Source: Burkholderiales bacterium
Lineage (GTDB): Bacteria > Pseudomonadota > Gammaproteobacteria > Burkholderiales > Burkholderiaceae_E
Reading direction: 5' to 3'
Length of the DNA: 64,000 bases
Assembly (NCBI GenBank): GCA_026399835.1
Contig: JAPLQE010000017.1
Location: forward strand, 1-64,000
Part shown: piece after piece, positions 1 through 8,396 of the stretch
Position numbering within the stretch: the stretch's first letter is position 1
Layout: the number at the start of each line of letters is the position of its first letter
Notes under the pieces: model-generated
The model's input: the letters and a program-made list of their open reading frames with translations, nothing else
Database searches by the model: none
What the model was told of the DNA's origin: nothing
Position numbers and translations under genes: made by a program

Positions 1-180
1 GCCGTAGCCGCCGGCGCGCGAGATCGCCGCGGCGACCTCGAGGCCATGCGAGAACCCGAAGATCGGCAGGTCGATGCCGAGCCGCTCGCAGACGGGCGTG
101 CGCCAGGCGCGCGGGGCGGGGCGGGCGTCGCCCCGCAGCGCAGGCCGCGGGCCGGTCCGGGCGTCGGTCGCGTTCGTCAC
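1..180 (-). CDS. Nitronate monooxygenase (NPD family), N-terminal part, cut by window edge
   Basis: The visible 60 N-terminal residues contain RLGIDLPIFGFSHGLEVAAA and then SRAGGYG, the usual opening of FMN-dependent nitronate monooxygenases (2-nitropropane dioxygenase family), which start with a 'PI..pm' strand followed by a helix and a Gly-rich turn. The family oxidises alkyl nitronates, and members in acyl-CoA gene clusters often have unknown substrates. The GTG start overlaps the stop of the upstream acyl-CoA dehydrogenase (GTGA), so it looks like the last visible gene of the iclR operon. The N-terminal extension of about 25 residues before the barrel is Ala/Pro/Arg-rich and could mean a later start. 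The rest lies outside the window. Confidence 0.7.
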   Translation of the reverse strand, partial: MTNATDARTGPRPALRGDARPAPRAWRTPVCERLGIDLPIFGFSHGLEVAAAISRAGGYG

Positions 181-1400
181 CGCGGCGGCTCCGGGTCGGC
201 CATCCGCGCATCGAACGCATCGAGGTCCAGGCACGGATGGTGGCTGCCCGCGCCCGCGCGCAGCACGTGGCGTCCGATCAGCGTCTTGTGGATCTCGCTC
301 GCGCCCTCGCCGATCTGGTTGAGCTTGGCGTCGCGCATGAAGCGTTCCAGCGGGAACTCCTTCAGGTAGCCGTTGCCGCCGAAGAGCTGCAGGCAGTCGG
401 TGGTGACCTGCATGCCGAGGTCGGTCGCATGCAGCTTGGCCATCGACGCATGGACCGACACCTCGGAGTCGCCGCGGTCGTAGCGATCGGCGACCGAGCG
501 CAGCAGGCAGCGCGAGGCCTCGAGCCGGGTCGCCATCTCGGCCAGCATCCACTGCACGCCCTGGTGTTCGCCCAGCCGCGCACCGAACGTGCGGCGCCGT
601 CCGCACCACTGCGCGGCCATCTCGAGCGCACCGCCCGCGCGTCCGATCGCGATCGCCGCATGCCCGATCCGCGCCCGCACCAGCGTGTCCTGCGCGAGCG
701 CCATGCCGCCGCCCTCGGTGCCGAGCAGCCGCTCGCGCGGCACGCGCACCCCGCGCAGGAACACCTCGGCGACCGGCACGCCGGCCCAGCCGAGCTTGGC
801 CTGCATCGCGCCGACCGCGAGGCCCGGCGCGTCGCGCGGCACGAGGAAGGCCGACAGGCCGCGGGCGCCCGGCGTGCCGTCGACGCGGCCTACGACCACG
901 AACCAGTCGGCGACCGTGGCACGCGTGATGTAGCGCTTGACGCCGTCGAGCACCCAGCCGTCGCCGTCGCGGCGGGCGGTCGTCGCCAGGCCCGCGACGT
1001 CGGAGCCGGCGAGCCGCTCGGTCAGCGCGAACGCCGACTGCGACGCGCCGCGCACGAGCCTCGGCACGATCTCGGCGGCGAGCGCCGGGGTCGCGCCCGC
1101 GACGATCGGGCGGCCGGCGAGGTCGGTGCCGGTGACCATCGAGGCGGCCGCGCTGCACACGCGCGCGAGCGCCTCGACGATCTGCACGCGCACCCGCATC
1201 GGCGCTTCGGTGCCGCCGTGCGCGACGGGGAAGCCGGTGGCGACGATCCCCGAGGCGCACAGGTCGCGGAAGGTGTCCCAGGCGAAGGTGTCCTGCTCGG
1301 CGACCGCATTGGCACGCGCCCCGATCGGGCCGTCGGCGATCGCGCGCGCGAGCGCGACGGTCTCGGCCTCGCGGGCCGGCGTCCAGGCCGCGCCGCTCAT
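177..1400 (-). CDS. Acyl-CoA dehydrogenase (second of a pair)
   Basis: A 407-residue flavoprotein of the acyl-CoA dehydrogenase family, which performs FAD-dependent alpha,beta-desaturation of acyl-CoA thioesters and passes electrons to ETF. The N-terminal helical domain is followed by the FAD-binding strand FALTERLAGSD, a middle beta domain (GWVLDGVKRYIT) and the C-terminal helical domain with LFGGNGYLKEFP. The segment IGEGASEIHK holds the Glu at the position of the catalytic base. Length is normal for the family. The ATG start overlaps the stop of the preceding dehydrogenase gene (ATGA), so translation is probably coupled. A pair of non-identical dehydrogenases beside a CoA-transferase suggests catabolism of one particular carboxylic acid as its CoA ester; the substrate cannot be read from sequence. 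Confidence 0.92.
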   Translation of the reverse strand: MSGAAWTPAREAETVALARAIADGPIGARANAVAEQDTFAWDTFRDLCASGIVATGFPVAHGGTEAPMRVRVQIVEALARVCSAAASMVTGTDLAGRPIVAGATPALAAEIVPRLVRGASQSAFALTERLAGSDVAGLATTARRDGDGWVLDGVKRYITRATVADWFVVVGRVDGTPGARGLSAFLVPRDAPGLAVGAMQAKLGWAGVPVAEVFLRGVRVPRERLLGTEGGGMALAQDTLVRARIGHAAIAIGRAGGALEMAAQWCGRRRTFGARLGEHQGVQWMLAEMATRLEASRCLLRSVADRYDRGDSEVSVHASMAKLHATDLGMQVTTDCLQLFGGNGYLKEFPLERFMRDAKLNQIGEGASEIHKTLIGRHVLRAGAGSHHPCLDLDAFDARMADPEPPR

Positions 1401-2563
1401 GCGCCGTCCCGCAGCAGGTGCTTGGCGATGTTGAGCTGGTGGATCTGGCTCGTGCCCTCGTAGAGCCTGAACAGGCGCACGTCGCGGTACAGCCGCACGA
1501 TCGGATGGTCCTCGATGTAGCCGGCCCCGCCGAGGATCTGGACCGCGCGGTCGGCCACGCGGCCGCAGGTCTCGGAGGCGAGCAGCTTGCACATCGACAC
1601 GTCCATCGTCACGTCGCCGCCGTCGTCGCGCTTGCGCGCGGTCTCCAGCACCAGCGCGCGCGCCGCGGCGATCTCGGTGGCGCTGTCGGCGAGCATCGCC
1701 TGGACGAGCTGGAACTCGCCGATCGGCTGGCCGAACTGCCGGCGCGTGCGGGCGTGCGCGATCGCCTCGTCGAGCAGGCGGATCGCCGGGCCCACGCACA
1801 GTGCGGCGAGGTTGATGCGCTGCTTGTTGAGCGCGCGCATCGCCGAGCGGAAGCCCTCGCCGGGTCGGCCGCCGAGCACCGCGTCGTCGGGCACCCAGAC
1901 GCCGTCGAGGAACACCTCGCCGACCGGCGAGCCGTGCTGGCCGAGCTTGCGGTAGGCGGGTCCGGTCGACAGGCCCGGCGTGCCGCGCGGCATCAGGAAC
2001 GCGGTGATGCCCGAGGCGCCGCGCGGGGTGTCGTCGGTGCGTGCGAACACGGTGAACAGGTCGGCGATCGGCGCGTTGGTGATGTAGCACTTCGCGCCGT
2101 CGATGCGCCAGCCGCTGCGCCCGCCGTCGCCGAGCGCGGGCACCGCGCGGGTGCGCAGCGCGGTGGCGTCCGAGCCGGCCTCGGGTTCGGTCAGCGCGAA
2201 GCAGCCGGTGAGCTCGCCGCGCGCCAGCCGCGGCAACCACTGCGCCTTCTGCTCGGGCAGGCCGTCCGAGATCAGCGCCTCGGAGGCGATGCCGGTGTTG
2301 CCGCCGAAGCGGGCGCGGAACACCGGGGCGGCCTGCGAGACCTCGATGTTGACGCGGGCCAGCTCCTCGGTGGTGAGGCCGGCGCCGCCGTAGGCCTCGG
2401 GGATGCTGTGGCCGAAGAGGCCGAGCGCGCGCATGCGCTCGACCATCGGCTCGGGGATCGCGTCCTCGCGGTCGATGGACGCCTCGAGCGGAAGGCATTC
2501 CTCGCGCACGAAGGCGCGGAGCTCGGCGATCAGCGCGTCGAGCCGCGCGGTGTCTCGGATCAC
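1397..2563 (-). CDS. Acyl-CoA dehydrogenase (first of a pair)
   Basis: A 388-residue acyl-CoA dehydrogenase. It shows the FAD-binding segment CFALTEPEAGSD, the middle-domain strand GWRIDGAKCYIT, the C-terminal ILGGAGYIEDHP and a terminal LYEGTSQIHQLNIAKHLL whose Glu is the expected catalytic base. The GTG start is preferred because AGGAG lies about 8 nt upstream and the codon overlaps the stop of the iclR gene (GTGA). Longer in-frame extensions are Arg/Ala-rich and lie inside iclR. It forms a coupled operon with the following dehydrogenase, consistent with two related desaturation steps or a heteromeric enzyme. Confidence 0.93.
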   Translation of the reverse strand: MIRDTARLDALIAELRAFVREECLPLEASIDREDAIPEPMVERMRALGLFGHSIPEAYGGAGLTTEELARVNIEVSQAAPVFRARFGGNTGIASEALISDGLPEQKAQWLPRLARGELTGCFALTEPEAGSDATALRTRAVPALGDGGRSGWRIDGAKCYITNAPIADLFTVFARTDDTPRGASGITAFLMPRGTPGLSTGPAYRKLGQHGSPVGEVFLDGVWVPDDAVLGGRPGEGFRSAMRALNKQRINLAALCVGPAIRLLDEAIAHARTRRQFGQPIGEFQLVQAMLADSATEIAAARALVLETARKRDDGGDVTMDVSMCKLLASETCGRVADRAVQILGGAGYIEDHPIVRLYRDVRLFRLYEGTSQIHQLNIAKHLLRDGA

Positions 2564-3423
2564 GGTCTGGCACTCCTGTCGGGCGGGGCTTCGGCGCGGC
2601 ACGCCGATTCGATGCGGTGCGCGGTCTCGATCATCGCGGGGGCGACCTCGTCGAGCAGCCGCCGCGCGTCGGCGGCGCGGCGCGTCCCGGCGGGCACGGC
2701 GAGCGTGCAGTTGAGGGCGACGGTCTCTGCATGCAGCGACTGGCGCAGCGGCATCGCGACCGCATGCACGCCGGGCCGCCACTGGCCGGTGCTGTGGGTC
2801 CAGCCGCGGCGCCGGAACGCGTCGCGCTCGCCGTCGATGAGCGCGCGCTCGTCACGGAAGCGTTGCGGGTCGTCGACCTTGAGCCGGTTCAGGATCGCGG
2901 CCTGCTCGGGGGCCGGACGGGCCAGCACCAGCGCCCGGCCGAGCGCGGTGCTGAGCAGCGGCAGCGGGCTGCCGATGTCCGGCTGGAAGGGGTTCCCGCG
3001 GTCGGCCCGGCAGCTGTCGAGGTAGACGGCGCACAGCCGGTCGCGGGTGCCGAGGTTCACCGTGCAGCCGGTCTCGCGGGCGAGCTGCTCGAGCCAGGGG
3101 CGGGCGATCTGTCGCACCGGCATGCCGGCCAGCATCGGATAGCCCAGCGCCAGGACGCCCGCGCCCAGCGCCACGCGCTGGTCGGCGCCGCGCGACAGGT
3201 AGCCCAGCAGCGTCAGCGTGTGGGTCAGGCGCGAGACGGTGGCCTTGGGCAGCCCGGTGCGGTCGCAGAGCTCGCGGTTCGACAGCGCGCGGTCCGACGG
3301 GCCGAAGGCCCGCAGCACCTCCAGCCCGCGGGCGAGCGCGATCGCGAACTGGCGATCGCCGCCGGTGTCGGCGATGCGGGCCAGCCCCGGCAGCGGCGGG
3401 CGTATGGATGCGGCCGTGCGCAC
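2560..3423 (-). CDS. IclR-family transcriptional regulator
   Basis: A 287-residue regulator with an N-terminal winged helix (about residues 25-85; RALSNRELCDRTGLPKATVS and then LTHTLTLLGYL) and a C-terminal IclR effector domain (from about residue 100 to the end). It reads leftward at the head of the dehydrogenase operon, whose first gene overlaps its stop codon, and is divergent from the CoA-transferase gene. The 196-bp intergenic region contains a perfect 8+3+8 palindrome, so it probably controls both transcription units. IclR members usually sense a pathway intermediate; the ligand here is unknown. The gene starts at ATG with GGAG a few bases upstream. Confidence 0.92.
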   Translation of the reverse strand: MRTAASIRPPLPGLARIADTGGDRQFAIALARGLEVLRAFGPSDRALSNRELCDRTGLPKATVSRLTHTLTLLGYLSRGADQRVALGAGVLALGYPMLAGMPVRQIARPWLEQLARETGCTVNLGTRDRLCAVYLDSCRADRGNPFQPDIGSPLPLLSTALGRALVLARPAPEQAAILNRLKVDDPQRFRDERALIDGERDAFRRRGWTHSTGQWRPGVHAVAMPLRQSLHAETVALNCTLAVPAGTRRAADARRLLDEVAPAMIETAHRIESACRAEAPPDRSARP

Positions 3424-3508
3424 TCGGTCTCCTGGTGTCGTCTCCCCGGGGCATGGTCAGGCCGGGCGGCGTGCACGGTCAACCGCCCGACGAGGGTTGC
3501 GGCACGGG

Positions 3509-3527
3509 CGTTCCGCTCTGCGGAACG
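3509..3527. promoter_or_regulatory. Candidate IclR operator (perfect palindrome)
   Basis: CGTTCCGC-TCT-GCGGAACG is a perfect inverted repeat with 8-nt arms and a 3-nt spacer. It lies between the divergent iclR and CoA-transferase genes. TTCCGC/GCGGAA half-sites with a short spacer are typical for IclR-family operators (family knowledge). That it is bound by the neighbouring regulator is inference. Confidence 0.65.
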
Positions 3528-3619
3528 ATGCGCGACGCGCCGGGGGCGTGCGTGCGATAAGCGAGCGAGCAGTGATCCGCGATCCCGCAGCCCTGCGTCG
3601 CCACCGACCCCGCCCGCCC

Positions 3620-4828
3620 ATGACCGCACCGTCCGCCGCCCTCCTCGAGGGCGTCCGCATCCTCGACATGGCCACCGTGCTGGCGGCGCCCTTCGCCGCG
3701 ACGCTGTGCGCCGATCTCGGCGCCGAGGTCACCAAGCTCGAGCTGCCCGACGGCGCCGACCCGCTCAGGCGGCTCGCGCCGGTGCAGGACGGGCACGCGC
3801 TGTGGTGGAAGGTCGCCAACCGCGGCAAGCGCGGCATCACGCTCGACGTGCGCAAGCCCGCGGGCCGAGCGCTGTTCCTGCGGCTGCTGCCCGACGTCGA
3901 CGTGCTGGTCGAGAACTTCCGGCCCGGCACGCTCGACCGCTGGGGTCTGGACATCGCGACGCTGCGCACGGTGAACCCCGGGCTGGTGGTGCTCAGGCTG
4001 TCGGGCTTCGGCCAGACCGGACCGCTCGCCGACCAGCCGGGCTTCGCGCGGGTGTTCGAGGCGATGAGCGGCTTCGCGCACCTGGCGGGCGACCCGGCGG
4101 GCGCGCCCCAGCACATGAACTACCCGGTGGGCGACGTGGTGGCCGGCGTCTTCGGCGCGTTCTCGATCGCCGCGGCGATCGCCCGCCGCCGCGCCCATCC
4201 CGACGAGCCGCCGGCCGAGATCGACCTGTCGGCCACCGAGGCGCTGGTGCGCGTGCTCGACGCACTGCCCGTCGAGCTCGAGCGCACCGGCCAGGCCCGC
4301 GGCCGCTCGGGCAACCGCGCGACCTACACCGCACCGTCGAACATGTACCGCACGTCCGACGGCGTCTGGATGTCGCTGGTGGCCTCGTCCGACGCGATCT
4401 TCGTGCGGCTGTGCCGCGCGATGGACCAGCCCGGCATGGCCGCCGATCCGCGCTTCTCGCGGATGCTCGAGCGGGTCGCCAACGTCGACGCGCTGGATGC
4501 GTCGATCGCCGCGTGGTTCGCGCGCACCAGCGCCGCCGCCGCGCTCGCCGCCTGCGGCCGCGAGGGCGTGCCGCTCGCGCGGGTGGCCGACGTCGCCGCC
4601 GTCACCCGCGACGAGCACCTGCTGGCGCGCGGCGCGTTCGTGCGCCTGCCCGACCCGCAGCTCGGCAGCCTGCCCGCGCCCTGCGCGGTGCCGCGCCTGA
4701 TGGGGGCCGAGCCGCTGCCGGTGCCGCGCACCGGACCGCTGCCGGGCGAGCACAACGACGCGGTGTGGGGCGCGCTCGGGCTGGAGCCGGCCGAGCTCGA
4801 TGCGCTCCGTCACGATGGCGTGATCTGA
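3620..4828 (+). CDS. Class III CoA-transferase (CaiB/BaiF family)
   Basis: A 402-residue member of the family III CoA-transferases, which move CoA between carboxylic acids through an enzyme-aspartyl anhydride. The opening LEGVRILDMATVLAAPFAA, the ANRGKRGITLD segment, DVLVENFRPG and LSGFGQTGP are family signatures. Asp172 in YPVGDVVAG aligns with the catalytic Asp169 of formyl-CoA transferase. It probably activates the substrate that the divergent acyl-CoA dehydrogenases then desaturate. ATG is chosen because the similarity begins directly after it, although no strong ribosome-binding site precedes it; a GTG 48 nt upstream is an alternative. Confidence 0.93.
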   Translation: MTAPSAALLEGVRILDMATVLAAPFAATLCADLGAEVTKLELPDGADPLRRLAPVQDGHALWWKVANRGKRGITLDVRKPAGRALFLRLLPDVDVLVENFRPGTLDRWGLDIATLRTVNPGLVVLRLSGFGQTGPLADQPGFARVFEAMSGFAHLAGDPAGAPQHMNYPVGDVVAGVFGAFSIAAAIARRRAHPDEPPAEIDLSATEALVRVLDALPVELERTGQARGRSGNRATYTAPSNMYRTSDGVWMSLVASSDAIFVRLCRAMDQPGMAADPRFSRMLERVANVDALDASIAAWFARTSAAAALAACGREGVPLARVADVAAVTRDEHLLARGAFVRLPDPQLGSLPAPCAVPRLMGAEPLPVPRTGPLPGEHNDAVWGALGLEPAELDALRHDGVI

Positions 4829-4933
4829 CGCGCCGGCACGCGACCGGCCGCCCCGATGCGCGACGGCGCAGCAACCGGTCGTCACGACCGTGACGAATTC
4901 CTCGAACCGCAAGAACGAAGACTGGAGACCACG

Positions 4934-5917
4934 ATGACCGAGACCTACCGCGCCTGGCGCGTCGAGCGCGAGGGCGAGCCCGGATTCGGCGCGCTGCGCG
5001 AACTGCCGCTGGCGCCGCTCCGGCTGGCCGGCGGCGTGCTGGTGCAGGGCGCCTTCGCCGGCGTCAACTTCAAGGACGCGCTGTCGGCCGCAGGTCGCGG
5101 CAAGATCGTCCGGACCTTCCCGTGCACGCTCGGCATCGAGATGGTCGGTACCGTCGAGGCCTCCGACGATCCGGCCTTCGCGCCGGGCGACGCGGTGATC
5201 GTCCACGGCTTCGGGCTCGCCGCCGAGCGTGACGGCGGATTCGCCGAGTTCCTGCAGGCGCCGGCCGACCGTGTGGTGAAGCTGCCCGACGGGCTGTCGC
5301 CGATCGAGGCGGCGACCATCGGCGTCGCCGGCTACACCGCGGCGCTCGCGATCGACGCGATGCAGGTCAACGGCTGGACGCCGCAGGCCGGGCCGGTCGC
5401 GGTCAATGGCGCGACCGGCGGCGTCGCCTCGCTGGGCATCGACATGCTCGCGGGCCTGGGCGCCGAGGTGCATGCGCTGACCCGCCAGCCCGACGACGGC
5501 TGGCTGCGGTCGCTGGGTGCGGCCGCGGTCGCCGCACCGCTGGCGGTCGGCGAGCGCCCGCTCGAGCGGGCGGCGTGGAGCGGCGCGCTGGACTCGCTCG
5601 GCGGCCCCGCGCTCGACGCGCTGCTGCGCACGATGTTGCCCGACGGCGTGGTCGCGGCCTTCGGCAACGCGAGCGGCAACGGGCTGCCGACCTCGGTGCT
5701 GCCCTTCATCCTGCGCGGGGTGCGGCTGATCGGCATCAACGCCAACAGCCCGCTGCCGCTGCGCCGGCGCATCTGGCCCCGGCTGGGCGCCGACCTGCGG
5801 CCGCGGCACGCCGCCCTCGTCGGGCAGACGCTGCCGATGGCCGAGCTCCCGCGCGCCTTCGAGGCGCTGCTCGAGGGTCGCGGGCGAGGGCGCTTCGTGG
5901 TGGACCTGAGGGCCTGA
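4934..5917 (+). CDS. acuI: Acrylyl-CoA reductase-like zinc-free alcohol dehydrogenase (YhdH/AcuI)
   Basis: A 327-residue medium-chain dehydrogenase/reductase without zinc-ligand cysteines. The GroES-like N-terminus carries GVNFKDALSAAGRGKI and the nucleotide-binding fold carries VNGATGGVASLGIDMLAGLG. VNFKDAL and TGGVAS-type motifs fit the YhdH/AcuI group, which reduces acrylyl-CoA to propionyl-CoA with NADPH (family knowledge). A GGAG lies about 8 nt before the chosen ATG. It follows the CoA-transferase gene by about 105 bp on the same strand and may be co-expressed, fitting removal of a toxic enoyl-CoA. The exact substrate is inferred. Confidence 0.82.
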   Translation: MTETYRAWRVEREGEPGFGALRELPLAPLRLAGGVLVQGAFAGVNFKDALSAAGRGKIVRTFPCTLGIEMVGTVEASDDPAFAPGDAVIVHGFGLAAERDGGFAEFLQAPADRVVKLPDGLSPIEAATIGVAGYTAALAIDAMQVNGWTPQAGPVAVNGATGGVASLGIDMLAGLGAEVHALTRQPDDGWLRSLGAAAVAAPLAVGERPLERAAWSGALDSLGGPALDALLRTMLPDGVVAAFGNASGNGLPTSVLPFILRGVRLIGINANSPLPLRRRIWPRLGADLRPRHAALVGQTLPMAELPRAFEALLEGRGRGRFVVDLRA

Positions 5918-5948
5918 GGACCTGGGGATCTGAGGGCCGGGCCGCTTC

Positions 5949-6935
5949 TCAGGCCGCGGCGCGCTGCTCCGGCGCGGCCATTCCCAGCCGCGCCCGCGCC
6001 GCGTCGTACTCGCGCGTGAGCTGGGCGACGAACTCGCCTGCGGTCTGCACGTCCTTGACCGCGCCGATGCCCTGGCCGCAGCCCCAGATGTCGCGCCAGG
6101 CCTTGCTCTTGGTGCTGCCGCCCGAGCCGAACTGCATCTTGCTCGGATCGCTCTCGGGCAGGTTGTCCGGGTCCAGGCCCGCGGCCACGATCGACGGGCG
6201 CAGGTAGTTGCCGTGCACGCCGGTGAACAGGTTCGTGTAGACGATGTCCTGCGCCGTGCCGTCGACGATCGCCTGCTTGTAGGCCTCGGTCGCGTTGGCC
6301 TCCTTCGTCGCGATGAAGGCCGAGCCGATGTAGCCGAAGTCGGCCCCCATCGCCTGCGCTGCGAGCACCGCGCCGCCGGTGGCGATCGAGCCCGACAGCG
6401 CGATCGGGCCGTCGAACCATTCGCGGGTCTCCTGGACCAGCGCGAACGGCGACTGCACGCCGGCGTGGCCGCCCGCGCCGGTGGCCACCAGGATCAGGCC
6501 GTCGGCGCCCTTCTCGATCGCCTTGTGCGCGAACTTCTGGTCGATCACGTCGTGCAGCACCATGCCGCCGTACGAGTGGATCGCGTCGAAGACGTCGGTG
6601 CGCGCGCCGAGCGAGGTGATGATCAGCGGCACCTTCCACTTCACGCACATCGCCACGTCGTGCTCGAGCCGGTCGTTCGACTTGTGGACGATCTGGTTCA
6701 CCGCGAACGGCGCGGACGGGCGCTCCGGATGCAGGCGGTCGTATTCGGCCAGCTCGGTGGTGATCCGCTCGAGCCACTGGTCGAGCACCTCTGCCGGCCG
6801 CGCGTTGAGCGCGGGGAACGAGCCGACGATGCCGGCCTTGCACTGGGCGATCACCAGGTCCGGATTGGAAATGATGAACAGCGGCGAGCCGATCACCGGG
6901 ATCCGGAGCCGTCGTTTGAGTTCCTGCAGCGTCAT
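5949..6935 (-). CDS. Nitronate monooxygenase (NPD family)
   Basis: A complete 328-residue FMN-dependent TIM-barrel protein. It begins RIPVIGSPLFIISNPDLV, the typical first strand and loop, and has LILVATGAGGHAG and then FDGPIALSGSIATGGAVLAA followed by MGADFGYIGSAF, the phosphate-binding part of the barrel. The family oxidises nitronates such as propionate-3-nitronate and also includes enoyl reductase-like members. It is a second, unrelated-in-detail copy relative to the partial gene at the left edge. It converges with the AcuI-like gene and is divergent from the quinone reductase. An in-frame ATG with no clear longer alternative fixes the start. Confidence 0.9.
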   Translation of the reverse strand: MTLQELKRRLRIPVIGSPLFIISNPDLVIAQCKAGIVGSFPALNARPAEVLDQWLERITTELAEYDRLHPERPSAPFAVNQIVHKSNDRLEHDVAMCVKWKVPLIITSLGARTDVFDAIHSYGGMVLHDVIDQKFAHKAIEKGADGLILVATGAGGHAGVQSPFALVQETREWFDGPIALSGSIATGGAVLAAQAMGADFGYIGSAFIATKEANATEAYKQAIVDGTAQDIVYTNLFTGVHGNYLRPSIVAAGLDPDNLPESDPSKMQFGSGGSTKSKAWRDIWGCGQGIGAVKDVQTAGEFVAQLTREYDAARARLGMAAPEQRAAA

Positions 6936-7040
6936 CCTCGTTCCTCAGCCGTTTTCGGGGCGGAGCAAGGATACACGGCGGCGGAGCCGCTCCCCGGGCG
7001 CGGTAGACTTCCGCGGAACCCGGACACGAGGAGACGAGCG

Positions 7041-8015
7041 ATGAAGGCGGTGCTATGCAAGGAGTGGGGGCCGGCCGAGCGGCTGGTGGTCGAGGACATC
7101 TCGGCGCGCGACCCCGGCCCGGGCGAGGTCCGCGTGCGCGTGCGCGCGGCGGGCGTGAACTTCCCCGACGTGCTGATCATCCAGAAGAAGTACCAGGTGC
7201 AGCCGGCGCTGCCCTTCTCGCCCGGCTCCGAGGCCGCGGGCGAAGTGATCGCGGTGGGCGCGGGCGTCACGCACGTGAAGGCGGGCGACGCGGTGATGGC
7301 CTATGCGGGCGTGGGCTGCTTCGCCGAGGAGGTGATCGCGCCCGCCGACAAGGTGATGCCGATCCCGGCCGGCATGTCCTTCGAGACGGCTGCCGCGTTC
7401 ACGCTGACCTACGGCACCTCCTGGCACGCGATCCGTGACCGCGCGGCGCTGCAGCCCGGCGAGACGATGCTGGTGCTGGGCGCGGCCGGCGGCGTGGGGC
7501 TGTCGGCGATCGAGATCGGCAAGGCGATCGGTGCGCGGGTGATCGCCGCCGCCTCGACCGCGGAGAAGCTCGCGGTCTGCCGCGAGCACGGCGCCGACGC
7601 GACCATCAACTACGAGACCGAGGACCTGCGCGAGGCGGTCAAGCGCGAGACCGGCGGCAAGGGCCCGGACGTGATCTACGATCCGGTCGGCGGTCGCTTC
7701 GCGGAGCCCGCGTTCCGCTCGATCGGCTGGCGCGGCCGCTACCTGGTGATCGGCTTCGCGGCCGGCCAGATCCCGTCGCTGCCGCTGAACCTGGCGCTGC
7801 TCAAGGGCGCCTCGATCGTCGGCGTGTTCTGGGGCGACTTCACGCGGCGCGAGCCCGAGAAGAACGCCGAGGGCATGAAGGAGATGTTCGGCTGGCTGCA
7901 GTCGGGCAAGCTGCGCCCGCACGTGTCGGGTCGCTACACGCTCGAGCAGACCGTGCAGGCGCTCAACGACATGTCGGCGCGCAAGGTGACCGGCAAGATC
8001 CTCATCGTCCCCTGA
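7041..8015 (+). CDS. NADPH:quinone oxidoreductase-type zinc-free dehydrogenase
   Basis: A 324-residue medium-chain reductase. N-terminal MKAVLCKEWGPAERL and AAGVNFPDVLIIQKKYQ are typical of the quinone reductase branch. The cofactor loop is VLGAAGGVGLSAIEIGKAIG, the NADPH-type AxxGxxG pattern. The C-terminus (GRYTLEQTVQAL and then GKILI) is complete. GAGGAG stands about 6 nt before the ATG, a strong start. It is monocistronic and followed by a hairpin. Members often act on enoyl or quinone substrates; no specific reaction can be assigned. Confidence 0.9.
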   Translation: MKAVLCKEWGPAERLVVEDISARDPGPGEVRVRVRAAGVNFPDVLIIQKKYQVQPALPFSPGSEAAGEVIAVGAGVTHVKAGDAVMAYAGVGCFAEEVIAPADKVMPIPAGMSFETAAAFTLTYGTSWHAIRDRAALQPGETMLVLGAAGGVGLSAIEIGKAIGARVIAAASTAEKLAVCREHGADATINYETEDLREAVKRETGGKGPDVIYDPVGGRFAEPAFRSIGWRGRYLVIGFAAGQIPSLPLNLALLKGASIVGVFWGDFTRREPEKNAEGMKEMFGWLQSGKLRPHVSGRYTLEQTVQALNDMSARKVTGKILIVP

Positions 8016-8021
8016 GGACCG

Positions 8022-8056
8022 GTCCGGGGCCGCAGCTGCGGCCCGCCGCCCCGGAC
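8022..8056. terminator. GC-rich hairpin between convergent genes
   Basis: A 9-bp stem (GTCCGGGGC / GCCCCGGAC) with a smaller internal palindrome CGCAGCTGCG sits just behind the quinone reductase stop and in front of the end of the oppositely oriented sigma-like gene. There is no T-run on either side, so it could be a bidirectional but weak terminator. Confidence 0.45.
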
Positions 8057-8061
8057 ACCGA

Positions 8062-8316
8062 TCAGACGACGTCGTCGATCGAGGCGATGCCGCGCTCGCG
8101 CATCGCGGCGCGCATCTTGGCCAATGCGCTGGCCTCGAGCTGGCTGGCACGCTGCGGCGTGACGCCGAGGCGCTTCGCGATCTCGACCAGGGTGAGGCCG
8201 GCCGACGCGTCGTCGCTGCCGAGGCCGAATCGGAGTTCAAGAACCTTGCGCTCGTTGGTGGTCAGCATGGTGTCCCGGGTCGGCGGATTGGAGAGGGTCG
8301 GAGGGCTCATGTCCAT
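8062..8316 (-). CDS. Stand-alone sigma-70 region 4 helix-turn-helix protein
   Basis: An 84-residue protein that is almost only sigma-70 region 4. TTNERKVLELRFGLGSD resembles the start of region 4 in RpoD/RpoS, and TLVEIAKRLGVTPQRASQLE followed by ALAKMRAAM matches the -35-reading helix-turn-helix. Regions 1-3, including the -10-recognising region 2, are absent. Such proteins may act as DNA-binding accessory factors or as partners of split sigma factors; no region 2 partner is visible in the window. Start codons at 8316, 8310 or 8268 are possible; the longest ATG form is given and none has a convincing Shine-Dalgarno sequence. Confidence 0.7.
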   Translation of the reverse strand: MDMSPPTLSNPPTRDTMLTTNERKVLELRFGLGSDDASAGLTLVEIAKRLGVTPQRASQLEASALAKMRAAMRERGIASIDDVV

Positions 8317-8337
8317 GAGATGAGGGTGAGACCTCGA

Positions 8338-8356
8338 TGGCTCAAGAGGTGAGCCA
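8338..8356. terminator. Short hairpin upstream of the sigma region 4 gene
   Basis: TGGCTCA-AGAGG-TGAGCCA is a perfect 7-bp stem with a 5-nt loop between two leftward genes. It may end the upstream membrane-protein transcript or act in the leader of the small sigma-like gene. No T-run follows. Confidence 0.35.
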
Positions 8357-8396
8357 CCATGGTCGGGTTCGTCGGTGCGGACATGGCCGAGGTGCG

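Noticed and set aside
3479-5809. Long antisense frame under the CoA-transferase and AcuI-like genes
   Set aside because: No domain; typical shadow frame of high third-position GC.
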